Source: Pseudonocardia parietis (GTDB taxonomy: Bacteria > Actinomycetota > Actinomycetes > Mycobacteriales > Pseudonocardiaceae). From it: a stretch of 64,000 nt of DNA. Both the position numbers and the translations under genes were made by a program. Where the stretch lies: the NCBI RefSeq assembly GCF_017876315.1, contig NZ_JAGINU010000003.1:1-64000 (forward strand). The letters run 5' to 3'. The first letter of the stretch is position 1. Every line of letters begins with the position of its first letter. Positions 52,836 through 61,127 of the stretch are shown here, piece by piece. The notes below the pieces were generated by a model, which worked only from the letters and a program-made list of their open reading frames with translations, made no database searches and was not told where the DNA came from.

Positions 52836-53636
52836 ATGCGTGACGTGGGGTTTTACTCGCCGGGGGCGTCGTGGCTGCACCGGACGCACGGCGCGGCGAA
52901 GATCGTGGTCTTCGCCGTGGCCGTGCCCCTCGCGACGCTGCTGCTGACCACCTCGCACTGGCACGTGCCGGTGGCACTCGGGCTGGTGGCAGTTGTGGCC
53001 TCGGCCCGGTTGCAGGCTGCGAAGCTGTGGTATTTCGCGCCGGCTGTACCGCTGGTCGCAATGACTGGCCTGTCCTGGCTGGTGTTCGCGAACTCACCGG
53101 ACGGCCCTGCCGTCTGGGATGTCCGGCTCGGCCCGCTCGACTACGTCCTCTACGAAGGCACGGTGGGCAACGCCGCGGTCGCGGTGCTCCGCGGGGCGAT
53201 CTTCGTCCTCGCCTATGTGGCGCTGCTCGCCACCACGACGAGTCGGGACCTGCTCGCCGGGCTCGACCGGCTCAGGATCCCCGACGGAGTGTCTCGGGCC
53301 GTGGCGATGACCTTGCGCTTCTGGACCGTCGTGATCGACGACGCCGGTCGCGTCGCCGAGGCGCAGCAGGCCCGCGGGATGGATCTCGAGAGCGGGTCCC
53401 GGTGGCGCGGTCTGGTCCGCCGCGTCGCGACCGCCACCGTTCCCACGCTGTTTTTGATGCTGAAGCGTTTCCAGACGCTGAGCTTCGCTCTCACGCTGCG
53501 GGCGATGGGCACCCGGGGTGGGGCGACACGCCTGTACTCGCCTCCGCTGGGCCGTCGCGACGGCGTGCTGTGCGGGTTGGCCGCCGTGCTGCTGGGGCTG
53601 CTGCTGGCCCTGGACCGGGTGGTGGTCCACACGTGA
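52836..53636 (+). CDS. ecfT: ECF transporter transmembrane coupling protein (EcfT)
   Basis: 266 aa. Four or more membrane segments and the long cytoplasmic helices with AEAQQARGMDLES and LSFALTLRAMGTRGG, the Ala-Arg-Gly type motifs by which EcfT proteins contact the ATPases. The start lies 9 bp after the S gene stop and the end overlaps the ATPase gene by 4 bp (GTGA). It links the S component to the two nucleotide-binding domains. Confidence 0.88.
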   Translation: MRDVGFYSPGASWLHRTHGAAKIVVFAVAVPLATLLLTTSHWHVPVALGLVAVVASARLQAAKLWYFAPAVPLVAMTGLSWLVFANSPDGPAVWDVRLGPLDYVLYEGTVGNAAVAVLRGAIFVLAYVALLATTTSRDLLAGLDRLRIPDGVSRAVAMTLRFWTVVIDDAGRVAEAQQARGMDLESGSRWRGLVRRVATATVPTLFLMLKRFQTLSFALTLRAMGTRGGATRLYSPPLGRRDGVLCGLAAVLLGLLLALDRVVVHT

Positions 53637-55453
53637 GTGAGCACCCGGACACACCGGTGGTCCGTTTCGCGGACCACAGCTGCCGCTACGGGCCCGGTGC
53701 CCCACTGCGCCTGCGGCAGATCACACTCGAGATCCCCGCCGGCGAGTTCGTCGTTGTCGCGGGACCCAGTGGTGGCGGCAAGTCCACGCTTGCCTACTCC
53801 ATCAACGGGATCATCCCGCACGAGGTCCGCTCCGCCGAGACCGCAGGCGCGGTGTTCGTCCGCGGCCGGGAGGTGGGGCGGACGAGTCCCGCCGAGCTCG
53901 TGCACTCGGTCGGCACCGTCCTGCAGGACCCGGAGTGGCAGCTGGTCACCTTCACCGTCGAGGACGAGCTCGCATTCGGCCCGGAGAACCTGGGTGTGCC
54001 CCGTCCGCGGATCCGCGAGCTGGTCGACCATGCGGGCAAGCTGCTGGGCATCGCAGACCTGTTCGACCGGTCGCCCGACGAGCTCTCCGGGGGCCAGAAG
54101 CAGCGGGTCGCGATCGCCGCGTGCCTGGCGATGGCACCCCCCGTCCTGCTGCTCGACGAGCCGCTGGCCGAGCTCGACCCAGCCGGCAAGGACACCGTGC
54201 TGGACGCGGTCTCGGCGCTGCACGCCGAGCACGGGCTCACCGTCATCCTCGTGGAGCACAACTTGGACCTTGTTGCGGACCGGGCCGACCGGGTGGTCGT
54301 CGTCGCCGGCGGCCAGATCGTGGCCGATGGGCCCCCGCGTGAGGTCCTCGGTGATCCCGGGCTCGGGCAGCGGACCGGGCTGACGGCTCCGCAGCCGATG
54401 GAGCTGGCGGCGTTGCTCCCGCCACCGCTGCGCCCCGATGTGGCGCCCCTGTCCGCGCGGGAGCTGATGGGGGCGCTGGCCTCCCGGGGGATCGGGCGGT
54501 GCACCGCGCCGCGGCGGGCGGATCGACGAGGTCACGCAGCCGGTCCGGCCGTCGCCGAGGCCCGCGACGTGCACTTCCGCTACACCCACGGTGAGGTCGA
54601 GGCCGTGGCGGGCGTCGACCTCACCGTGCGGGCCGGCGAGTACGTCGGGCTCGTCGGCCGTAACGGCGCCGGCAAATCCACGCTCGCGCGCCTGTTGGCC
54701 GGTCTTGTGCGGCCCGGCGCCGGGGTGGTCCGACTCGGCGACAGCACGGTTTCGGACCTGCCCCGGCGCGAGATCGCCGCCCGCGTCGGTTACGTCTTCC
54801 AGAACCCCGACATGCAGTTCTTCCGTCGGACCTGCCTCGAGGAAGTGGCGTGCGGACTGGAGCTGCGCGGACTTCCCACCGAGGAGGTGACCGAACGGGC
54901 CGGCCGGGCGCTGGAGGCGCTGGGGATGGCAGACGCGCGCGACGAGCACCCACACTTCCTCAGTCGCGGCCAGCGGCGCCGGATCGCCATCGCTACCGTC
55001 CTGGCCCTGGAGCCGGCGCTGATCGTGCTCGACGAGCCGACAACCGGACTCGATGACAGCACGGCCGCCGCGATGCTGAACGTGATCGACGGGTTACGTG
55101 CGCGCGGGCACGCCATCGTGCTGCTCACCCACGAGATGCGCACCGTCCTCGAGCGGTGCGACCGGGTCGTGGTGATGGATCACGGACGGCTCGTGCTCGA
55201 CGACGATCCCGCGGTGGCATTCCAGGAGCCGGGCACCCTCGCCCGCTGCGGGCTCCGTCCGCCACCGCTGGCCGAGATCTTCGGCGGGCTCCCCGGCAAC
55301 GAGGTCGCCCCCCTGCCTCGCACCAGCCGGCAGGCCGCGGGACTCCTGGCTCGGAGCTTGGCCCCGGCCACCATCGCCTCTGCCCCACACGCCGACCCAG
55401 ACAAGAGCCCCGTGCACGAGCCCTCAGCACACGAAAGGAGCACAAGGACATGA
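53633..55453 (+). CDS. ecfA: ECF transporter ATPase, two domains fused (EcfA1-EcfA2)
   Basis: 606 aa. Domain 1 has Walker A GPSGGGKST (44-52), signature LSGGQKQ (151-157) and Walker B LLLDEPLAELDP. Domain 2 has Walker A GRNGAGKST (about 342-350), signature LSRGQRRR (about 443) and LIVLDEPTTGLD. In many ECF systems these are two genes; here one polypeptide carries both, which fixes a 1:1 ratio. The GTG start at 53633 overlaps ecfT, and the stop overlaps the ATG of the next YmdB-like gene (ATGA), so that enzyme is translationally linked to the transporter. A much longer upstream frame is an artefact. Confidence 0.9.
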   Translation: MSEHPDTPVVRFADHSCRYGPGAPLRLRQITLEIPAGEFVVVAGPSGGGKSTLAYSINGIIPHEVRSAETAGAVFVRGREVGRTSPAELVHSVGTVLQDPEWQLVTFTVEDELAFGPENLGVPRPRIRELVDHAGKLLGIADLFDRSPDELSGGQKQRVAIAACLAMAPPVLLLDEPLAELDPAGKDTVLDAVSALHAEHGLTVILVEHNLDLVADRADRVVVVAGGQIVADGPPREVLGDPGLGQRTGLTAPQPMELAALLPPPLRPDVAPLSARELMGALASRGIGRCTAPRRADRRGHAAGPAVAEARDVHFRYTHGEVEAVAGVDLTVRAGEYVGLVGRNGAGKSTLARLLAGLVRPGAGVVRLGDSTVSDLPRREIAARVGYVFQNPDMQFFRRTCLEEVACGLELRGLPTEEVTERAGRALEALGMADARDEHPHFLSRGQRRRIAIATVLALEPALIVLDEPTTGLDDSTAAAMLNVIDGLRARGHAIVLLTHEMRTVLERCDRVVVMDHGRLVLDDDPAVAFQEPGTLARCGLRPPPLAEIFGGLPGNEVAPLPRTSRQAAGLLARSLAPATIASAPHADPDKSPVHEPSAHERSTRT

Positions 55454-56295
55454 GAGTCCTGTTCATCGGCGACATCGTCGGACCATCGGCGGTACGCCAC
55501 GTCGCCGAACGGTTGCCCGCCCTGCGGCGCGACCACGCGGTCGACCTAGTGATCGCCAACGCCGAGAACTGCGCGCCCTCGGGCAGCGGCATGACATCCG
55601 AGCTGGTCGGGATGCTCTTCGCCGCCGGGGTGGACACGATCACCGGCGGAAACCACTCATGGGACGGCGCGGAGGCCGAGGCGATCCTCGGCCACCCCTG
55701 CGTGCTGCGGCCTGCCAACGTTCCGGCGAGCCTGCCCGGTCGGGGCATCGTGCACCTGACCGTGGCCGACGAACCGGTCACCGTCCTCAACCTCGCCGAC
55801 GCCGACGCGCTGCGGCTGGCCGATGCCGTCGACCACGCCACGCCGCTGTGGTCGGCATGGGAGGCCGCGGATCGGCGGGGGACGGTCATCGTGGACATCC
55901 ACGCCGAGCACGTGATCCACAAACAGATTTTCGCGCACGCCGTGGACGGCGCGGCGGCGGCCGTGCTCGGCACGCACACCCACGACCCGACCCTCGCGCT
56001 GCGCATCCTGCCCGGCGGCACCGCGCTGGTCACCGAGGTGGGGATGACAGGCCCGTCGTCGGGGGTGATGGGCTTCGACCCGACGAACTTCGTCGAGGGC
56101 TTTAAGCAGGACACGCCGTTCGCCCTGCCACTGCCACTACCCGCCGACAGCCCCATCGAGTTGGGCGCCGTGCTCCTCGACATCGAAGCAAACCACACCC
56201 AGGAGATCTCCCGGATAGCGCGGATGAACGGCTCGCCCCGCGGAGCGAATCCGGCCGAAACGGCCACGCACGAGGGTGTAGCCCGTCACTTCTGA
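55450..56295 (+). CDS. YmdB-like metallophosphoesterase (paralogue 3, active site intact)
   Basis: 281 aa. Every family motif is intact: GDIVG with D8, NAEN with E39 and N40, GGNHSWD with N68 and H69, VDIHAE with H151 and GTHTHDPT with H176 and H178, plus EVGMTGPSSGVMGFDP. It starts with an ATGA overlap on the ECF ATPase gene, after AAAGGAG, and closes the operon that opens with the degenerate paralogue. Family members are phosphodiesterases with two metals. Coupling to an importer suggests that it acts on the imported compound, or on a cyclic or diester form of it, in the cytoplasm (inference). Confidence 0.88.
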   Translation: MRVLFIGDIVGPSAVRHVAERLPALRRDHAVDLVIANAENCAPSGSGMTSELVGMLFAAGVDTITGGNHSWDGAEAEAILGHPCVLRPANVPASLPGRGIVHLTVADEPVTVLNLADADALRLADAVDHATPLWSAWEAADRRGTVIVDIHAEHVIHKQIFAHAVDGAAAAVLGTHTHDPTLALRILPGGTALVTEVGMTGPSSGVMGFDPTNFVEGFKQDTPFALPLPLPADSPIELGAVLLDIEANHTQEISRIARMNGSPRGANPAETATHEGVARHF

Positions 56296-56512
56296 CCGGC
56301 CACAGTCTCCTGCGACCGGACCGACCAATCCCTCACCCGCGACAGAGGGCGACAAGTACGAAGCCAAGATGAACAGTCGCAATCAGACGAGTAACGCCGG
56401 GTCGTGGATCGCTTCGGCGTTGATCTCTGGCAGGTACCCTTGGCCTGCTCCGCAGGAAAGGAACTAGCGCTCACCGTAGTGGACTTATACCACGTGACCT
56501 AGGTGGAGACGG

Positions 56513-57424
56513 ATGAGTAACGCTCAGACGACCAACAGCACTGTGTCCCCGCTTCCGGACAGTAAGCCAGACGAAAGATGGGATGCGTTCGGTTTCGACC
56601 TCGATCGCTACGATCGCTGGATGTCCATAGCAAGCCTATACTATCGTTGGCTCCAAGTTCGGACAGCCGGTCTGTCGAATGTCCCGAGCGATGGGGCGGC
56701 AATTTTGGTTGGCAATCACGCTGGCCTCCGCGTGTACGACTTCTTTTCCCTGCAGGTCGCGTTGCGTCGGTTCCATCCAGCGCGCCGGTGGGTCCGCGCG
56801 CCGCTCCACATCGGCACGGAGAAAGCGCTGTTCTTCGGCCACCTCATGATCCAGTATGCAGGTGGGGTTGTCGGTCACCGACGTAATGCGCGTTACCTGC
56901 TGGACAAGGGTGAGCTCGTGATGACCTACCCAGAAGGCGGCAACTCGACCGGCAAGAGGTTCCGAGACCGCGACGTTCTATGCGACTTGCAACATTTCGG
57001 CAGCGGTTGGGCAAGGCTTGCCCTCGAAGCCGACGTACCCGTCATTCCAGTGGGATCGTCAGGATTCGAGTCTGCGGTACCAACGTTGTTTCGATCCACT
57101 ACCCTGGGGCGGTACTGGGGCATGGACAACGATCTGTACCCCGTATCGCCCCAGAGCTTCCTGACCGCAACGATGCCTACGCTTGCCTGGACCTTACCGT
57201 TTCCCACCCGATGCGCCCTCAGCTTCGGTGAACCCCTGGACATCAAATCACTCGTGGGCGATGCCGACCCCAAGACCGAGGAAGCCATCGGGTCAGCTAC
57301 GGCGAAGGTTCATTCGATTATTCAAGCCCATATCGAGAACGCTCGAGTGTTGCGCAAGTACGACCAGGAGACAATAACTTCAAATGAATGCCACCCCGCG
57401 CCGAGTGAAAGGCTGACCGGATGA
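56513..57424 (+). CDS. lysophospholipid-acyltransferase-like protein
   Basis: 303 aa. AAILVGNHAGLRVYDFF (H-x6-D variant, as in the MGAT/DGAT-like branch of the LPLAT superfamily) and MTYPEGGNSTGKRF (the PEG motif) mark the PlsC-like acyltransferase fold. It would transfer an acyl chain from acyl-CoA or acyl carrier protein to a lipid or glycolipid alcohol at the membrane. The gene has clearly lower GC than block B, 217 bp separate it from the YmdB gene, and it overlaps the HD gene by 4 bp (ATGA). This fits a separate acquisition. Confidence 0.75.
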   Translation: MSNAQTTNSTVSPLPDSKPDERWDAFGFDLDRYDRWMSIASLYYRWLQVRTAGLSNVPSDGAAILVGNHAGLRVYDFFSLQVALRRFHPARRWVRAPLHIGTEKALFFGHLMIQYAGGVVGHRRNARYLLDKGELVMTYPEGGNSTGKRFRDRDVLCDLQHFGSGWARLALEADVPVIPVGSSGFESAVPTLFRSTTLGRYWGMDNDLYPVSPQSFLTATMPTLAWTLPFPTRCALSFGEPLDIKSLVGDADPKTEEAIGSATAKVHSIIQAHIENARVLRKYDQETITSNECHPAPSERLTG

Positions 57425-58155
57425 ATATCTCTGCGAACGGCACACAAGAGCATTATGACACAAACAGGGATGATCTCGCCGCTCGCCTGCGCGCAACGGT
57501 CGCGCCCGACTTCGGCCCGGAGAACGTCGCCCACGACTTGAGTCATCTCGACCGCGTGGCGGGAATGTGCCGACGGCTGCAACGTGGTGAGGGAGGCGAC
57601 GTGCAAACCGTCGTTGCTGCGGCATATCTGCACGATTATCACCGCGTTGTCGAGCGCCAGACCAGCACGTGGGTTCGACCGACAGAAGTCCGCGATCTCA
57701 CGGTCGAGGTGATGCGCCGGGCCGGGGTGCCGGCCGAGTTGGAAAACCCCGTTCTCGAGTGCATCGCTGCTACCGGTAAACACACCTTCGCCGGGGACAC
57801 CCACGGTGCGCCCTCCATCGAGGCACGGATCCTGCGCGACGCCGACGCCCTCGACGCCATCGGAGCTTTGGGTATCGCCCGCGCGCTGATGTTCGGGGGT
57901 GTGTTGCGTGAGCCGCTCTGGCTCCCAGACGAAGAAGTCGACGAAATCTACAAGCCCGGCACCGCGAGCTCGGTGATACATCACTTCCACGAGAAGCTGA
58001 TTAAGCTGGCCGACGACATGCTCACCGACACCGGTCGGGCAATTGCCGTGGACCGCCACACGGTCTTGAGAACATTCCTGGACCAGTTCACCGCAGAATG
58101 GGCGTTCAGCCAGGGGCACTCCGAAGTCGATGCCGAGGTCGACAGTCCCTCTTAG
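57421..58155 (+). CDS. HD-domain phosphohydrolase
   Basis: 244 aa. The HD metal motif is shown by VAHDLSHLDRVAGM (His), AAAYLHDYHRVVE (His-Asp) and ARILRDADALDAIGALG (Asp), in the order of the YedJ/uncharacterised HD family. Such enzymes cut phosphate esters of nucleotides. It is translated with the acyltransferase through an ATGA overlap. The substrate is unknown; the link to a lipid enzyme and an MFS exporter suggests a small biosynthetic or resistance set. Confidence 0.82.
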   Translation: MNISANGTQEHYDTNRDDLAARLRATVAPDFGPENVAHDLSHLDRVAGMCRRLQRGEGGDVQTVVAAAYLHDYHRVVERQTSTWVRPTEVRDLTVEVMRRAGVPAELENPVLECIAATGKHTFAGDTHGAPSIEARILRDADALDAIGALGIARALMFGGVLREPLWLPDEEVDEIYKPGTASSVIHHFHEKLIKLADDMLTDTGRAIAVDRHTVLRTFLDQFTAEWAFSQGHSEVDAEVDSPS

Positions 58156-58352
58156 GCGCGCCGCAAGCGATGTCGCCCCGACCGGGTGCGCAAAGCGGCA
58201 GTCGCAGACGATCGCGGGATCACTTCTCAGCCGCCCCTGGTCGGGTCTTGTGTGCCGTGCGCGTGCAGTGCGCACTGGTCCTCTTGTGCGGGCGATCTCA
58301 GTAGACAGACGCCTGTCGAGTGGGGTCCAACGTAGGCAGGAGAGGGATATGT

Positions 58353-59528
58353 ATGTGGGAGATACTCAGGACTCGACATGTTGGCCCGTTATTGGCAGGG
58401 ACACTGGTGGGACGCCTGCCCAACGGCATGGCGCTTCTCGCCATCTCGCTGGTCCTGCGTAGCGAGGGAGCCGACTATTCGCTCGTAGCGGCTGCCAGCG
58501 CCAGCTTCGCCGTCGGGGTCGCCCTCGGTGGGCCAGCGCTTGGTCGCCTTATCGACCTCATCGGCCAGACGCGAATCCTGATCCCGTCCGGAGCTCTGTC
58601 CGCAGTAGGATTCATCACTATCGCGATCAACCCGTCGCACCCGGCCTTCGCACTATCCGGCGCCGCGCTCGCTGGTCTGGCCATGCCCCCACTTGAACCA
58701 GCACTGCGTGCCCTGTGGCCTGATCTCACTCCACGCCGACTAGACGCCGCCTACGCCCTCGACTCCGGCTCCCAACAATTAATCTTCGTAGCCGCACCAC
58801 TTATCGTCGCCGGGTGTGTCGAATACCTCGGGCCTGTTTCCGTGCTCTGGGCGTGCGCCATCTTCTGTACCGTTGGTACCGCGATCGTTGCGAGCAGGCC
58901 TCCGTCTCGGCGATGGCGCGCTCCGCCGCGGGCCGCCAACTGGCTTGGACCGCTTCGGGTGCCCTCCTTGCTTGCCATCCTGGCCACAACCGCCACGCTC
59001 GGCTACTCGTTCGGCGCCCTCAACATCGCGGTAGTAGCCGTAGCCGAAGACCCGCAGACCACAGTAAGTGCCGGCGTGCTCTTGGCGATCAATGGCCTCG
59101 GCGCGCTGCTCGGCGCGCTCGTCTACGGGGCCCGATCCTGGGAGTCGTCGGTCGCAACTCGGGCAGCTGCATGTCTTGCAGGGTGCGCTGTCAGCTATGC
59201 GGTACTCACTGTCAGCATGTCGATACCCGCCCTCGTCTACGTATCACTCGGCCTTGCTGGCGCGTTCTTCGCCCCTACACTCGCCGCACTGTTCACCATG
59301 ATCACACATTTCGCGCCAACCGGAACGGTGACAGAAGCTTTCGCATGGGTGGTCACCTTGTTCACCGTAGGAATCGCCCTCGGATCGGGAACCGCTGGCC
59401 TTCTGGCTCCCCAAGGCCCGGCTGCTCCGCTTGGCCTAGCGGCCGGAACCCTGTTGCTCGGAACTGCCACCATCCTGCTCGGCCGGCCCCGTCGCCCCGG
59501 ACACCGGGAACGACGAGTGCCCACGTAG
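58353..59528 (+). CDS. MFS transporter
   Basis: 391 aa. ATG at 58353 is preceded by AGGAGAGG. About 11-12 hydrophobic segments; LGRLIDLIGQTRILIPSG is the conserved loop 2-3 of the superfamily and ALAGLAMPPLEPALRALWPDLTP the helix 4-5 region. This resembles small MFS exporters of drugs or metabolites. It follows the HD gene by 197 bp on the same strand. Lower GC than the plasmid backbone. The substrate is unknown. Confidence 0.82.
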   Translation: MWEILRTRHVGPLLAGTLVGRLPNGMALLAISLVLRSEGADYSLVAAASASFAVGVALGGPALGRLIDLIGQTRILIPSGALSAVGFITIAINPSHPAFALSGAALAGLAMPPLEPALRALWPDLTPRRLDAAYALDSGSQQLIFVAAPLIVAGCVEYLGPVSVLWACAIFCTVGTAIVASRPPSRRWRAPPRAANWLGPLRVPSLLAILATTATLGYSFGALNIAVVAVAEDPQTTVSAGVLLAINGLGALLGALVYGARSWESSVATRAAACLAGCAVSYAVLTVSMSIPALVYVSLGLAGAFFAPTLAALFTMITHFAPTGTVTEAFAWVVTLFTVGIALGSGTAGLLAPQGPAAPLGLAAGTLLLGTATILLGRPRRPGHRERRVPT

Positions 59529-59984
59529 GCGGCCCCTGAGGTGTTTGAGAAGCGTCGGCGTGTCTCGGCGACGCCACCGCCGCCCGCGCCGACCCCGAGC
59601 TGCTCGTGCGCATCACCGAGTGGGTCGCCGACGAGCTACCTGAACGCCGTCGGCCTGCAGTCCGCCGTCGGCGTCGGTGGACCGGACCAGTTCGGCGAGC
59701 GCGCGGCCGGGTCAACTCGGCTCGGCCCGATGCAGCTCCGTCCTGCGGGGGCGGGGCCTACCCCGGCGTAGTGGAGCTGGCTGTGGACGACCCGACGCGG
59801 TCCAGGCCATCGCAGACCGGATCGAGGAGGGCGGCAGCGTCACTGCCGACTGCTCGTGGGCGCGGGCCTGGCGGAGCCCGCGGAGCTGCGCGGCGCAGCG
59901 AGGTTCGTAGTGACTCGACTCCAGCGACGCCTCGCTGTACTCCGAAGGGGAGGCGGTCACGCCCCGGCCGAGGCGGGGGAGGGA
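59529..59984. other. 456-bp stretch with decayed coding sequence
   Basis: Short pieces read like protein, for example ADPELLVRITEWVADELPE at about 59600 and YPGVVELAVDDPTR near 59760, but in different frames and without starts. This looks like the decayed right edge of the inserted block. No intact gene is seen. Confidence 0.45.
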
Positions 59985-60497
59985 TCAGCAGCTGCGGCCG
60001 TTGTCGGCGGCGCGGAGTTGGGCCAGGTAGTCGAGGTTGGCGTCGTTGTCGCCGTCGTAGACCCCGGTGTGCGCGGCGTCGACCATGGTCAGCCCGTAGT
60101 CGGCGCTCGACGGGAGCTGGACATACCGCAGCTGGCGGCCGAAGCGGTCAGTGTCGACGCCGGGTTCGGTGACCAGGGTGACGGTCTGCCCAGCGAGCAG
60201 CTGGCGGGCCTCGGTGGTGGCGTCCCGGCCGCCGGCGGTGTCGGTTTCGCACGAGTCGATACCCAGCACGCGCACGGTCTGGCCGTCGGCGGTGTCGAAG
60301 GTGTCGCCGTCGGTGACCTCGCTGACCGCCACCGTGCGGGAGGCGGAGGCCGCGAGCCCCACCGCGCCGTCGGTGCCGGTGGGTGCGGTCGTCAGCAGGG
60401 CCGCGACCGCGGCCGTCCCGGCCGCGACGGCCCCGACCCGACGCCCCGCTGCGCGGCCGGTTGCGCGGTCGCATCTGCTCGTCTGGGCTCTCACCAC
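59985..60497 (-). CDS. secreted thermonuclease (SNase-like)
   Basis: 170 aa, GTG at 60497 or 60494. An N-terminal basic segment followed by VGAVAAGTAAVAALLTTAP acts as a signal peptide. The SNase fold follows: VSEVTDGDTFDTADG, VRVLGIDSCE (the Arg and Glu of the active site) and TDRFGRQLRYVQL (the second Arg). The C-terminal DGDNDANLDYLAQLRAADNG is acidic. It would cut DNA or RNA outside the cell with calcium. Similar nucleases are found on actinomycete plasmids. Confidence 0.85.
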   Translation of the reverse strand: MVRAQTSRCDRATGRAAGRRVGAVAAGTAAVAALLTTAPTGTDGAVGLAASASRTVAVSEVTDGDTFDTADGQTVRVLGIDSCETDTAGGRDATTEARQLLAGQTVTLVTEPGVDTDRFGRQLRYVQLPSSADYGLTMVDAAHTGVYDGDNDANLDYLAQLRAADNGRSC

Positions 60498-60719
60498 TGC
60501 CCGCCCCCTGTTCGCGTTGGTATCGGGCTTCGCTGGGTCGGAGTGGAGTGTGCCCGCCGGGGGTGACCGTCGGGTGACCACACGGGGGCGCGCCGGCCAC
60601 GAGTGGGTCCGGGACGTGGGGAAGGTCCCGGCCCACCCCGGGCGCTGCGGCGACCACACATGCTGCTCGGCCGGCCGGCCGGTCTGTCGGCCACCGGTGC
60701 GGGCCGGGGAGAGGTGCGC

Positions 60720-61124
60720 TCAGGCCGGGGCCGTCGGGCGTGTGGTGGGTACGAGTGCGTCGACGGCGGTGCGGCGGTGTTGGTAATCGGCCAGGGCGTG
60801 GCCGAGGCCGGCGGCGGAGGTGTCGTCGTCGGCGGTGAGCAGGCATTGCAGGACGGCGCCGGTGGTGGCTTCGGCGTCCAGGGCGGCGGCGAGGGCGGGG
60901 TGTGCGGCCTGGCGGAGCGCGGTGGTGATGGCCTGGAGCCGGGCCTGGGCGTCGTCGACCGGGCCGGGGTGTTCGGCGGCGAGCGCGGCCCGGTGGGTGG
61001 CCTGGGTGGCGCGGTGGGCATGGGCGAGCTGGAGCGCTCGGGCCCGCTGCTGCGCGGTCGGTGTGCCCGCGCCGCCAGGTGTCCGGGCCGGTGGGATGGT
61101 CGTGGTGGTCGAGGTGGTGGCCAT
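60720..61124 (-). CDS. hypothetical protein downstream of the KfrA-like gene
   Basis: 134 aa, beginning 3 bp after the stop of the KfrA-like gene, so co-transcribed. Almost entirely helical with Ala, Gln, His and Arg (QQRARALQLAHAHRATQATHRAALAAEH). No family recognised. Possibly a partner of the coiled-coil protein. Confidence 0.55.
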   Translation of the reverse strand: MATTSTTTTIPPARTPGGAGTPTAQQRARALQLAHAHRATQATHRAALAAEHPGPVDDAQARLQAITTALRQAAHPALAAALDAEATTGAVLQCLLTADDDTSAAGLGHALADYQHRRTAVDALVPTTRPTAPA

Positions 61125-61127
61125 GGG

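Noticed and set aside
52871..53632. Upstream extension of the ECF ATPase frame
   Set aside because: It lies over ecfT in another frame and lacks domain sequence; GTG 53633 gives a normal double ATPase.
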